From IMG/VR virus record IMGVR_UViG_3300042478_002451, positions 1 through 41,248 of that record: DNA of 41,248 nucleotides. One strand, given 5' to 3'. Positions 31,902 through 38,472 of this stretch are shown here, in pieces. The DNA comes from a virus. The translations under genes were made by a program, and so were the position numbers. Each line of letters opens with the position of its first letter. Within the stretch, counting starts at the first letter, position 1. The notes under the pieces are model-generated. The model was not told the origin of the DNA, made no database searches, and worked only from the letters and a program-made list of their open reading frames with translations.

Positions 31902-31907
31902 TAGACT
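31902..31907 (+). promoter_or_regulatory. -10-like box TAGACT
   Basis: GCGCTAGACTTACAC lies 21 bases before ATG 31929 and would start the lysis unit. Confidence 0.55.
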
Positions 31908-31928
31908 TACACAAAACGTCCTATCTCC

Positions 31929-32069
31929 ATGGACTTCCTTAACCACCCCGCCTTCTGGATCGTCGTGGCTGCCGTCAGCGAACTAATCGCGCTGTCACCG
32001 CTGAAGAGCAACAGCATCGTACAACTCCTGTTCCAGGTGCTGAACCTGCTGAAAGCAAAAAAGCGCTGA
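31929..32069 (+). CDS. Small membrane protein, holin candidate
   Basis: A 46-residue protein: MDFLNHPAFWIVVAAVSELI, then ALSPLKSNSIVQLLFQVLNLLKAKKR. The first half is a membrane helix; the second is an amphipathic helix with a basic end. It stands immediately upstream of the endolysin, the usual place of a holin, and I recall similar very short proteins from cyanophages. Just before its stop is A-AAA-AAG (32057-32063), a canonical -1 slippery heptamer, and the -1 frame stays open for 70 more codons. The short form could be the working holin and the long form a regulator; this is inference. Confidence 0.7.
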   Translation: MDFLNHPAFWIVVAAVSELIALSPLKSNSIVQLLFQVLNLLKAKKR

Positions 32070-32092
32070 CTCCGTTCGCTATTCGCAAACGG
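32057..32092 (+). promoter_or_regulatory. Candidate -1 programmed frameshift signal
   Basis: A-AAA-AAG at 32057-32063, spacer of 8 bases, stem CCGTT (32072-32076) with AACGG (32088-32092). AGGTG at 32035-32039 could act as an upstream pausing sequence. Confidence 0.6.
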
Positions 32093-32275
32093 CAATTCGA
32101 CGCGGAACTATCCGCCAAACTCGACCACGCCGAGGCTGTCTGGCACGCTAGTCAGCCTCCGGCTATCCCATTGCCCACCGTCGTTGAACACCCAATAGAT
32201 ATCGAGCTGCAGACTGGCGACTCCCAGAAGCTCGGCGGACCCATCTCGATCCACGCGCCCTGGAAACGCGAATGA
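32057..32275 (+). CDS. Frameshift (or CTG-start) extension of the small membrane protein
   Basis: The frame at -1 to the holin-like gene runs from the slippery site to TGA 32273. It codes for ALTPFAIRKRQFDAELSAKL, a helical, charged section, then a Pro-rich part, and ends GGPISIHAPWKRE. No ATG, GTG or good ribosome site begins it; the only free-standing option I see is CTG 32066, which overlaps the holin stop (CTGA). The slippery heptamer A-AAA-AAG at 32057, 8 bases of spacer and a CCGTT/AACGG hairpin (32072-32092) argue for programmed -1 frameshifting. The stop overlaps the endolysin ATG (ATGA), so translation of this frame would couple to the lysin. Confidence 0.6.
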   Translation, partial: KKALTPFAIRKRQFDAELSAKLDHAEAVWHASQPPAIPLPTVVEHPIDIELQTGDSQKLGGPISIHAPWKRE

Positions 32276-33387
32276 CCAGCACCATTCGTCTACTCGACCT
32301 AGCTCGGTTCTACCGATCGCTTCCCCATCAAATGGCGGCTTTAGCCGAGCTGGAGGAAGCGATCAACAAAGCCGACCCCAAGCTGCTCAACCGCACCCAA
32401 CCGTGGTTCAAAACCTGGAGCCAGTCCGGCAAGCAACCACCAATCGAAAACAACTGGGACGGCATTGTGATGGCCGGCCGGATTGCCGGCGCCAAATACC
32501 CAGAACTGGTTGCCGCCCAATGGGCCCTCGAATCTAGCTGGGGCAAACTTGTAACAGGCCGCAACAACTTTTTCGGCCTAAAAGGCGATGGCACCACCAG
32601 CACTACGCAAGAGTTTATAAACGGCCAGTGGATCACAATCCGCGACTCATTCCTGCAATTCCCAGACATCCAAACCGCCGTCTGCTATTTAGTTGATCGC
32701 TGGTATAAAGATTACAAAACCTACAAAGGCTGCAACAACGCCACCAGCATCGAAGACGCCGCCCACTGGCTACAAAAAGAAGGCTACGCTACCGATCCCG
32801 ATTACGGAAACAAGCTGGTAAAGGTAATTAACACCCAAGCAGAAAAAACCGTAAAAACTAACGAATCTATTCTCAAAGTCCCCTACGAATATCAGCTCGA
32901 CAACAAAAGCGGCACAGGTTACCGCGAGTGCTTCAGCTCCAGCTGTGCAATGGTTGCCCGCTACTGGAAAAAGATCGGCAACGACGACGCCTACAACCTA
33001 ATCCGCCGCAAATACGGGGATAGTACAAACGTACACGCCCAAATCGCCGCTTTGAAAGAGCTGGGACTCCGCGCCACGTTCGAACAAGAAGGCACCGCCT
33101 CCGACCTGGAAGCCGAAATCCGCATGGGCTACCCCACCCCAGTGGGCTGGCTCCATCGCGGCCCAGTCAACAAACCCACTGGTTCAGGCCACTGGAGCGT
33201 GGTGATCGGCTTCACTCCGACCCACTTCCTGCACAACGACCCAAATGGCGATGCCGATTTGGTGAATGGTGGCTATATAAGCAACAAAGGAGGCGCCGGC
33301 GTGGCATACTCCCGAAAAAACTGGCTTCCTCGCTGGCTCGTTGACGGTCCCGACAGCGGCTGGTACTTGAAAATCCGCCCGATGTGA
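32272..33387 (+). CDS. Two-domain endolysin: glucosaminidase plus C39-like peptidase
   Basis: A 371-residue lysin. The N-terminal half (about residues 60-195) is glucosaminidase-like: AQWALESSWGKL, with the candidate catalytic Glu at 87, then NNFFGLKG and ATDPDYGNKLVKVI. The C-terminal half (about 205-371) is a papain-like C39-type peptidase: YRECFSSSCAMVARYW supplies the Cys, GSGHWSVVIGF the His (about 307) and FLHNDPNGDADL the Asp or Asn. Together they should cut both sugar and peptide bonds of the wall. It follows the holin-like gene with a 4-base ATGA overlap. No signal peptide is seen, so it needs the holin to pass the membrane. Confidence 0.88.
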   Translation: MTSTIRLLDLARFYRSLPHQMAALAELEEAINKADPKLLNRTQPWFKTWSQSGKQPPIENNWDGIVMAGRIAGAKYPELVAAQWALESSWGKLVTGRNNFFGLKGDGTTSTTQEFINGQWITIRDSFLQFPDIQTAVCYLVDRWYKDYKTYKGCNNATSIEDAAHWLQKEGYATDPDYGNKLVKVINTQAEKTVKTNESILKVPYEYQLDNKSGTGYRECFSSSCAMVARYWKKIGNDDAYNLIRRKYGDSTNVHAQIAALKELGLRATFEQEGTASDLEAEIRMGYPTPVGWLHRGPVNKPTGSGHWSVVIGFTPTHFLHNDPNGDADLVNGGYISNKGGAGVAYSRKNWLPRWLVDGPDSGWYLKIRPM

Positions 33388-33389
33388 CC

Positions 33390-33611
33390 ATGAACCCACT
33401 GGAGCAAACACCAGAAAACGCCTTCGACCAGGCGAAGCACGACCACTGGCTCAGACAGCGTTACACCGAAAAGGACTGGAACGGCTTATTCGAGGCCGCA
33501 CTGCTTTTGAACACCCTGTATCACATGGAGCGCACCAAATGTAGGTGGGCGATAAAAGAAGCCGCTAACAACCTGTCGGAAATTTGCGGCCTCGATCGCG
33601 ACTCCGCTTAA
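33390..33611 (+). CDS. Small unknown protein after the lysin
   Basis: A 73-residue protein (MNPLEQTPENAFDQAKHDHW, then a helical core with LYHMERTKCRWAIKEAANNL). The in-frame GTG at 33384 (GTGA overlap with the lysin stop) is an alternative start that would add two residues. It is the last gene of the rightward half and overlaps the convergent minus gene by 4 bases (TTAA). Unknown function. Confidence 0.65.
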   Translation: MNPLEQTPENAFDQAKHDHWLRQRYTEKDWNGLFEAALLLNTLYHMERTKCRWAIKEAANNLSEICGLDRDSA

Positions 33612-33775
33612 TCGTGCTGGAGCTTTTCAGCGTACTGCTCGTACAACCCGGTGTAGGTGGCATGTAGTGGATGCTCCGGATTATCCCGGCCATCCATAAA
33701 GAACAACTTGTCCAAAAATCGCTGACGTGCATCTTGCACTTTAATTTCCAGCACAGCCTGTTCAGTTTCTTTCAT
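33608..33775 (-). CDS. Small unknown protein
   Basis: A 55-residue protein: MKETEQAVLEIKVQDARQRF, then LDKLFFMDGRDNPEHPLHATYTGL and an end rich in charged residues. The start ATG 33775 overlaps the upstream gene by 14 bases, as is normal in this minus-strand cluster. It is probably an intracellular helical protein. No known family. Confidence 0.6.
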   Translation of the reverse strand: MKETEQAVLEIKVQDARQRFLDKLFFMDGRDNPEHPLHATYTGLYEQYAEKLQHD

Positions 33776-34010
33776 TTTTGAGTGCCTTGAGTTTGCGCAG
33801 GCGCTCGCTTTCGGCGCCGTTGTACGACTTGGACAGCGGCCTGAGTTTAGCCGGCGTCTCTGGAACTTCCACCAAGCAACCTGGGTAGCGGTTCCGAGCA
33901 AAGGCTAACGCCTGCCTCAAGGACTCTGCGCGGATCATATCCCGCAGCGGCCCCTGCCCTGGCAACCAGATCTGCAACTCGAAGTAGTCGAGCTTTTTAC
34001 CTTCAAGCAC
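33762..34010 (-). CDS. Small unknown protein, GTG start
   Basis: An 82-residue protein. I place the start at GTG 34010 (MLEGKKLDYFELQIWLPGQG), overlapping the upstream stop by 8 bases. A longer reading from 34208 adds a hydrophobic stretch but is antisense-like and less plausible because it covers the next gene in another frame. The core RDMIRAESLRQALAFARNRY and basic C-terminus are helical. Unknown function. Confidence 0.6.
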   Translation of the reverse strand: MLEGKKLDYFELQIWLPGQGPLRDMIRAESLRQALAFARNRYPGCLVEVPETPAKLRPLSKSYNGAESERLRKLKALKNERN

Positions 34011-34230
34011 GGCAGGCGCTCCAGCTTTTCGGGTAGGCGGGCTCTTCAACAGTGTGCACAAAAACCTCGCTATTGCAGCGCCGACAAACAATTCGAGCAG
34101 CACTGATAGCCCGCTCGTAAGTAACCCAAGAACAAGCGTCATCAGCATTCTGAGTAAAAGCCATCCACTCGTTTGACGAGTAAACCGCCGCAACGAACTG
34201 GGACCCAACCTTCAAAACAAAGCGCGTCAC
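34003..34230 (-). CDS. Small unknown phage protein
   Basis: A 75-residue protein (MTRFVLKVGSQFVAAVYSSN, then WMAFTQNADDACSWVTYERA and SAARIVCRRCNSEVFVHTVE). The FVLKxGSxF...W..YERA..ARIV pattern recalls small proteins often found in cyanophage genomes, with no known function. It begins with GTG 34230, preceded by GGGAG. It lies just downstream of the inverted repeat next to the ribbon-helix-helix gene, which may control it. Confidence 0.65.
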   Translation of the reverse strand: MTRFVLKVGSQFVAAVYSSNEWMAFTQNADDACSWVTYERAISAARIVCRRCNSEVFVHTVEEPAYPKSWSACRA

Positions 34231-34283
34231 GGAACTCCCGCGAGACTACTGTGCAAGCCTAACCGCCGACCCCACCCCAAGTC

Positions 34284-34311
34284 AGACTTACAACGATTTA
34301 CAACTAAGTCT
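34284..34311 (-). promoter_or_regulatory. Operator-like inverted and direct repeat
   Basis: AGACTTA (34284-34290) and TAAGTCT (34305-34311) are a perfect 7-bp inverted repeat. Within it TTACAAC occurs twice (34288-34294 and 34298-34304), 10 bases apart. It lies between the stop of a ribbon-helix-helix gene and the next gene in the same direction. Ribbon-helix-helix proteins typically bind such half-site pairs. Confidence 0.5.
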
Positions 34312-34577
34312 CATGCGTCTACTTGCGTCTCTTGCTTGGAGCGCTGGCGTCCTTCTACCCGCCGCTTTACCGAGTCTGCCCATGCTGCACGATCCGCCGC
34401 TTCAGCCGCCTTGTAGTCCGACACCGACACAGCTTTCTCCAGCATGGTGTACACCATTTCCCGCATCAGCGCCGTTGTGCGCTTGCCTTCCTTTGCGGCC
34501 AACCTCTCCAGCAGCTGGTACCGATGCTGGTCGACCAGCAACTGGCAATACAGCTTCCGTCCGTGCTGCAGGGGCAT
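34311..34577 (-). CDS. Ribbon-helix-helix DNA-binding protein
   Basis: An 88-residue protein. RKLYCQLLVDQHRYQLLERL begins with the short strand, then helix 1, a turn and helix 2 (KRTTALMREMVYTMLEKAV), which together form a MetJ/Arc-type ribbon-helix-helix. The tail is charged (YKAAEAADRAAWADSVKRRV). It should act as a dimeric transcription regulator. A TATTGT box on the minus strand (34600-34605) is 22 bases upstream. The repeat right after its stop is a good candidate for its operator. Confidence 0.75.
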   Translation of the reverse strand: MPLQHGRKLYCQLLVDQHRYQLLERLAAKEGKRTTALMREMVYTMLEKAVSVSDYKAAEAADRAAWADSVKRRVEGRQRSKQETQVDA

Positions 34578-34599
34578 AGCAAACCGTCTACTCTGCTAC

Positions 34600-34605
34600 A
34601 CAATA
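34600..34605 (-). promoter_or_regulatory. -10-like box TATTGT (leftward)
   Basis: On the minus strand GCTATTGTGTAGCAGAG resembles GCTATTGTGTGAGAGT at 6368 and lies 22 bases before the start at 34577. Confidence 0.5.
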
Positions 34606-34608
34606 GCA

Positions 34609-34827
34609 CTACCAACGCACTGGGGCGTCCACGTACTTGCGCCAGCCATTGGCCTGCGCCATCCGCGCCCCACCCCTTTGCTTGGCACAACCAGCCCGGA
34701 TACCACGTGCCCACTCCAAAAAGGCAGCAGCCCTATGGAGATCAGCGGTTTTTGCCCGCTTAATCTCGTCATAGAGCCACTGGAGCACCAATTCCCGACC
34801 AGTTTTCGGCACTACGTCACCAGTCAC
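34609..34827 (-). CDS. Small unknown helical protein
   Basis: A 72-residue protein. GTG 34827 begins MTGDVVPKTGRELVLQWLYD, then helical EIKRAKTADLHRAAAFLEWA, ending with GWRKYVDAPVRW. It overlaps the upstream gene by 11 bases. A longer frame from 34890 exists but would overlap that gene entirely. No known family or motif. Confidence 0.55.
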   Translation of the reverse strand: MTGDVVPKTGRELVLQWLYDEIKRAKTADLHRAAAFLEWARGIRAGCAKQRGGARMAQANGWRKYVDAPVRW

Positions 34828-34981
34828 CTTCCTTAGTGAGTCTGACCATCCGCAAACCCGGCCACAACTCCCGGATGGTGTGATGCGCATGGGTCATGCT
34901 GTCCGCCATGATCGCGGCTTTCTGGAGCAGCCCACCAGGCGTCCGCAACAACGCCACATAATTACAAGGTGCGTACTTCAT
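34817..34981 (-). CDS. Small unknown protein downstream of polymerase
   Basis: A 54-residue protein (MKYAPCNYVALLRTPGGLLQ, then KAAIMADSMTHAHHTIRELW and a basic end). Its ATG overlaps the polymerase stop as ATGA, so it should be translated by coupling. It is too short for a catalytic domain. It could be a polymerase partner, but no evidence beyond position supports this. Confidence 0.55.
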   Translation of the reverse strand: MKYAPCNYVALLRTPGGLLQKAAIMADSMTHAHHTIRELWPGLRMVRLTKEGDW

Positions 34982-36807
34982 TTTGCCTCCGCCCAAGTCA
35001 TGCCGATATTGGCATCTGCAAGTGGTGGCACATCATCCAACCACTCAGCTTCGGCCTCTTCCATCGTTGCCTTCAACTGATGCGCCCAAATATCGGCATG
35101 TTCTTCACGCACCAGCAAGATAATTTCGTCGTGCACGACGCCAGCTAGGCGCACAACTTCCTCCCCGTCTGCCTGGAGCAGCGGCCACAACTTACCGAGC
35201 GTGCGCTTAAGCACCGCCGCACCAGCCCCTTGGATTGGAGTGTTGCAGCGAATCGTGAGCGAATTGTGATCGCCGTAAAGAAGCCTCCGCAACCCGGAGT
35301 GACGAATCTTGATCGCGGCATTTCCTTTAGCCGCATTAGCAGCTGCAGCATTTTCACGCTGCCATTTGCTGATCCCTTTATAAGCAGCGTGGAATTTTTT
35401 CCGCACGTTTTCCGCTTCAGTAATATCCATTTGTATGCCCATGCCAGCTGCATAGTTTCTGAGTCCTTTTGCACCGCTTCCATATAACAATCCGAAGTTG
35501 GCTGATTTACTAACTTGGCGCTGATCTTTTGTGACTTCATCTGCTGAAACGCCATAAATCTGCATTGCTGTCAGTGTGTGCAAGTCCGTCCCAGCCTGGA
35601 ACGCTTGGATCATCAGCTCATCCTGAGCTTCGGCTGCCGCCAGCCTCAACTCCATCTGCGCGTAATCCGCCACTACCAGTCTCCATCCATCTGGCGCCTT
35701 GACGCACTCCCTAAACCTTGAATCTCTTGGAATTTGCTGCAGGTTGGGACTCATGCAACTCATGCGCCCTGTGTCAGCCCCCAACTGGAGGTAACTAGCC
35801 TTGATGTAGCCACTGGCACCCAGGTGCTTCAAGAGCGATTCGACCATCTGGCGCCGCTTCTCAATCCGCTTCCAAGCCAGGTAATCCGCAACCACAGGAT
35901 GATCAGCCACGTACTCACGCAACACCAGCTTGCTGGCACTGGGCTTCCCATCTGCCGTCACTGGTGCATTACCAAGTAATGCAGTAAAGACATCCAGCAA
36001 TTGCTTGGGGCTGTTCAGGTTGAAACCTGCCTCAACCCGATCGCCACCCCGTGCTGTTCCAGTGGCCTTGGCGTTGGTGTTTAGACGCCCATCAGCAAAC
36101 CTCGGCAGTTTCTTGTCTTCCGGCAATGCCTGATCCAAAGCAACCAGAAACTCCTCACCTCGCGTCCGATGCTGGAGCGTCAGCTCACGCTGGAGCGTTT
36201 CTAATCCGTTGCGATCAAACGGCAGGCCGGTTCGCCAAAGCTGCGCCATCGCCGGCAACGCCCGACACTCCAAAAACCAAGCCCGATGCAGATTCGCCTC
36301 TGCCATCCGCTGGTTAATCGGCCCATCCATCTGGATCAACAGCTGCACGTCCTTTGCCGCGTATTCCAGCTGTCCTTGGGTCAAATCGCCCGACCAGTCA
36401 CTCTTCTGCTCTTCCTTAGAGATCTCCTCCTTGAGATAACGTTTTACAACAGTCTGCAGACCGTGCTTTACGTTCGGCTGCCCATTGGTAAGGATCCGGC
36501 TAGCCAGCATGGTGCACAAGACCTCCCCATTGGGATAGATCTCGTGCTCCTGCAGCCAACCCAAGTCGAACACCGCATTGTGCGCCAGCCAGTAACGCTT
36601 CTGCGCAAAGAACTCCTCGATGTCCACCCACTGGTGATCCTCCAGCTCCCAGCAGTCAATGACCACCGGATCCCGATCCAGCGCGGCCAACTGCAATAAC
36701 CGCAACCCGCCGAATGTCGGCTGGAGCCCAGTCGTCTCACAGTCAAACGCCACAGTCGTGGCATTGGCGAGCGACCGAAGGTGCTCGATCCCTTGTAAAA
36801 AACGCAT
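34978..36807 (-). CDS. polA: Family A DNA polymerase with proofreading exonuclease
   Basis: A 609-residue polymerase. The N-terminal 3'-5' exonuclease has VAFDCETTGL (Exo I), AHNAVFDLGW (Exo II) and YAAKDVQLL (Exo III). The polymerase half has VVADYAQMELRLA (motif A), RQVSKSANFGLLYG (motif B, with Phe at the nucleotide-selecting position as in E. coli Pol I) and VVHDEIILL (motif C, about residue 575). No 5'-3' exonuclease domain is present. It is the main replicative enzyme of the phage. It heads a leftward set of small genes and has two copies of an 11-mer just upstream. Confidence 0.96.
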   Translation of the reverse strand: MRFLQGIEHLRSLANATTVAFDCETTGLQPTFGGLRLLQLAALDRDPVVIDCWELEDHQWVDIEEFFAQKRYWLAHNAVFDLGWLQEHEIYPNGEVLCTMLASRILTNGQPNVKHGLQTVVKRYLKEEISKEEQKSDWSGDLTQGQLEYAAKDVQLLIQMDGPINQRMAEANLHRAWFLECRALPAMAQLWRTGLPFDRNGLETLQRELTLQHRTRGEEFLVALDQALPEDKKLPRFADGRLNTNAKATGTARGGDRVEAGFNLNSPKQLLDVFTALLGNAPVTADGKPSASKLVLREYVADHPVVADYLAWKRIEKRRQMVESLLKHLGASGYIKASYLQLGADTGRMSCMSPNLQQIPRDSRFRECVKAPDGWRLVVADYAQMELRLAAAEAQDELMIQAFQAGTDLHTLTAMQIYGVSADEVTKDQRQVSKSANFGLLYGSGAKGLRNYAAGMGIQMDITEAENVRKKFHAAYKGISKWQRENAAAANAAKGNAAIKIRHSGLRRLLYGDHNSLTIRCNTPIQGAGAAVLKRTLGKLWPLLQADGEEVVRLAGVVHDEIILLVREEHADIWAHQLKATMEEAEAEWLDDVPPLADANIGMTWAEAK

Positions 36808-36824
36808 TGTTCAGTGCCTCAAAC

Positions 36825-36864
36825 GTGCATTTGCATCAAAAACCGTCTCAGCTGTGCATTTGCA
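36825..36864 (-). repeat. Two direct copies of GTGCATTTGCA upstream of the polymerase
   Basis: Copies at 36825-36835 and 36854-36864, 29 bases apart, just upstream of the polymerase start. Half-sites TGCA flank TT. They may be an operator or an origin element. Confidence 0.45.
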
Positions 36865-37126
36865 CATGCTGTACCCAAGCCGCCTGGTGCATCTCGGCCA
36901 TAGTGATCGGCGGCTCAGCAGGGCAGAGATCTTCGTCGCCAGGCTCCCATTCGATTACGGCAATGAGATCTTTGAGAATCGGCTGGAGTTCATCCTCAAG
37001 AAGGTTCATCACATCCATCGGGATGTGTGCATCCATCTGATGCCGGGAGCCATCCCGCTTGATGATGACATCCAGCTTGCCTTTGAACTCAGCGACAAGC
37101 GTGGAAACCTTGTAAAAGTCAGACAT
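36848..37126 (-). CDS. Unknown protein upstream of polymerase
   Basis: A 92-residue acidic protein. The N-terminus VSTLVAEFKGKLDVIIKRDG is strand-like; the C-terminal half is rich in Asp, Glu and Pro (VIEWEPGDEDLCPAEPP). It starts with ATG 37126, 30 bases after a TACAGT box on the minus strand. It precedes the polymerase gene by 40 bases. No family recognised. Confidence 0.65.
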   Translation of the reverse strand: MSDFYKVSTLVAEFKGKLDVIIKRDGSRHQMDAHIPMDVMNLLEDELQPILKDLIAVIEWEPGDEDLCPAEPPITMAEMHQAAWVQHVQMHS

Positions 37127-37156
37127 GGAGGCCTCAGGTGGGGCGACAACTCACTT

Positions 37157-37162
37157 ACTGTA
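37157..37162 (-). promoter_or_regulatory. -10-like box TACAGT (leftward)
   Basis: On the minus strand GTAGTACAGTAAG lies 30 bases before the start at 37126 and should drive the 92-residue gene and polymerase. Confidence 0.5.
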
Positions 37163-37204
37163 CTACACAACAACCGCTTTGCACCGCCGGGCTGTTGTAA
37201 ATCT

Positions 37205-37411
37205 TCACACTCGCAGGTAGGGCTTTTTGCCTTCCCACCGCAGCTGGTAGGGCGAGATCAGCTCTTCCGCCCACTGGAGCGTGTACCACTTGTGCCCGCA
37301 GGCGCGGCAAACCCGCCGCCGGACAATCCGCCCATCCGGATCCTGGTTGGTCATTAGCACGTAGCTCATCTTGCTGGAGCACTCCGGGCAAGGCGTATGC
37401 ACAGCGGGCAT
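37205..37411 (-). CDS. NrdR-like zinc ribbon protein lacking an ATP-cone
   Basis: A 68-residue protein. CPECSSKM...GRIVRRRVCRACGHKW is a four-cysteine zinc ribbon strongly like the N-terminal DNA-binding half of NrdR, with the same RRRxCxxCxxxW/F pattern. The ATP-cone domain that senses nucleotides is absent, so it is about half the usual length. It ends in a basic tail. It may regulate nucleotide-metabolism or phage genes at NrdR-type boxes. No ribonucleotide reductase gene is in the window. Confidence 0.65.
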   Translation of the reverse strand: MPAVHTPCPECSSKMSYVLMTNQDPDGRIVRRRVCRACGHKWYTLQWAEELISPYQLRWEGKKPYLRV

Positions 37412-37413
37412 AA

Positions 37414-37716
37414 CTACTCGCCTGCTGCGTTGTACGCGGCAACCTCGGCAGCCAGATCACGCTCCAAGCAAAGCCGATTCTGCGTGTGAAACGACTGGGT
37501 CTTGGAGCCATCCCATAACACAGCAACGTAAGGCACCCGCGAGCCACGCGCATTGGTGCGGTAGATGGTAGCCATCACGGTGCCATATCGCTGCGTAAAG
37601 AACGGCTGGATCCGCTGCTTGGTCTCGGCGCTGTAAGTCAGCACCATGCGTTTCTTGGGTTTCTCGGCTACACGATCACCGTTCATAAAGCGTGGATCTT
37701 TTTGTTTTCTAAGCAT
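37414..37716 (-). CDS. Small unknown basic protein
   Basis: A 100-residue protein. MLRKQKDPRFMNGDRVAEKP and FTQRYGTVMATIYRTNARGS, then VPYVAVLWDGSKTQSFH suggest a small beta-barrel, perhaps an SH3-like nucleic-acid or protein-binding fold. The start ATG 37716 overlaps the upstream stop by 8 bases. It precedes the zinc-ribbon gene by 2 bases. Confidence 0.6.
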   Translation of the reverse strand: MLRKQKDPRFMNGDRVAEKPKKRMVLTYSAETKQRIQPFFTQRYGTVMATIYRTNARGSRVPYVAVLWDGSKTQSFHTQNRLCLERDLAAEVAAYNAAGE

Positions 37717-37996
37717 TTTTTGTTGAAACACGGTTGCGTACATTGGACATTGCATCAGACCGGAACTGCTTGCAGGTGTCCTCCAGGTCTTGGGCCAGAA
37801 CTGCAGCCGAACGCAGCAGCGTTGTAAGCGTCACCGGCTTCATGTCACGATCCGTCGCATAGCGAATGGCATGACGAAAACCCTGGCTGATGTTGCCGCC
37901 GCCAAGTTTGCGGGCAGCTTCGATCTCCTCGCGGCTCATGCGAATGTTGACCGTGAAGTTACGACCGCGCTGCGTTGGTATGCGCGGGCTAGGCAT
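37709..37996 (-). CDS. Ribbon-helix-helix-like regulator
   Basis: A 95-residue protein. RNFTVNIRMSREEIEAARKL gives a strand and helix 1; GGGNISQGFRHAIRYATDRD gives the turn and helix 2, as in the MetJ/Arc fold. The tail contains LLRSAAVLAQDLEDTCKQFR, a helical oligomerisation segment. I start it at ATG 37996, since the longer frame adds an unlikely antisense-like N-terminus. It is one of at least two such proteins here. Confidence 0.65.
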   Translation of the reverse strand: MPSPRIPTQRGRNFTVNIRMSREEIEAARKLGGGNISQGFRHAIRYATDRDMKPVTLTTLLRSAAVLAQDLEDTCKQFRSDAMSNVRNRVSTKNA

Positions 37997-38240
37997 TGCC
38001 CTCCAGCTCGGCGGCAATGGCGAGAAAATGAGCGCGAATGGCGTGATGTGCGGCGAACACGCCTGCATCAGCGTCGGTGTCACCTAATGGCGTGTTCATC
38101 TGCACCTGATCCGCAGCAGCTCGCAAGGCGGCGGCTATACCAGATCTAAAGCGTTGGTGAGTGGCATCAGACCACGCATTAGTTGCGGAAGCATTAGCGA
38201 CATCCAGCACCCTCTGCGCGGCGGGGGAGAGGTCAGTCAT
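37989..38240 (-). CDS. Small unknown protein
   Basis: An 83-residue protein starting MTDLSPAAQRVLDVANASAT, a start pattern I have seen on small cyanobacterial and cyanophage proteins. The rest is helical and alanine-rich (SGIAAALRAAADQV). ATG 38246 is another possible start. It overlaps the upstream gene by 8 bases and the downstream gene by 8 bases. The function is unknown. Confidence 0.6.
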   Translation of the reverse strand: MTDLSPAAQRVLDVANASATNAWSDATHQRFRSGIAAALRAAADQVQMNTPLGDTDADAGVFAAHHAIRAHFLAIAAELEGNA

Positions 38241-38472
38241 CGTCATCCGGCAACTTTGCAATCAAGCGCTCCAGATACCAACGAGCTTTCATCAAATCCT
38301 GCCGTGGATCATCTTTACACCAGCAGCGCTCAACATACTTAAGCACCTGCCACTGCAGACCTCCCAAAACGGGATCTGGCGCAAACTGCACAGCATCCTC
38401 AATTTTGTCAATCACCTCAAACTGACGCATCCCACTGGCGTAATGCGTGGGATGGTTGACTGGATCGTTCAT
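38233..38472 (-). CDS. DUF3310 family protein
   Basis: A 79-residue protein. VNHPTHYASGMRQFEVIDKI is the DUF3310 signature (PxHY...E.ID.I), then QWQVLKYVERCWCKDDPRQD and a helical end. Phage DUF3310 proteins are often labelled nucleotide kinases but this is not proven. It follows dCTP deaminase with a 4-base overlap, which fits a role in nucleotide metabolism. Confidence 0.8.
   Translation of the reverse strand: MNDPVNHPTHYASGMRQFEVIDKIEDAVQFAPDPVLGGLQWQVLKYVERCWCKDDPRQDLMKARWYLERLIAKLPDDDD

Noticed and set aside
33762-34208. A longer 148-codon reading of the minus-strand gene at 33762 with an N-terminal hydrophobic stretch
   Set aside because: Its first 66 codons overlap the well-formed gene at 34003-34230 in another frame, and the hydrophobic part looks like a frame shadow. 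The GTG at 34010 fits the overlap pattern of neighbours.
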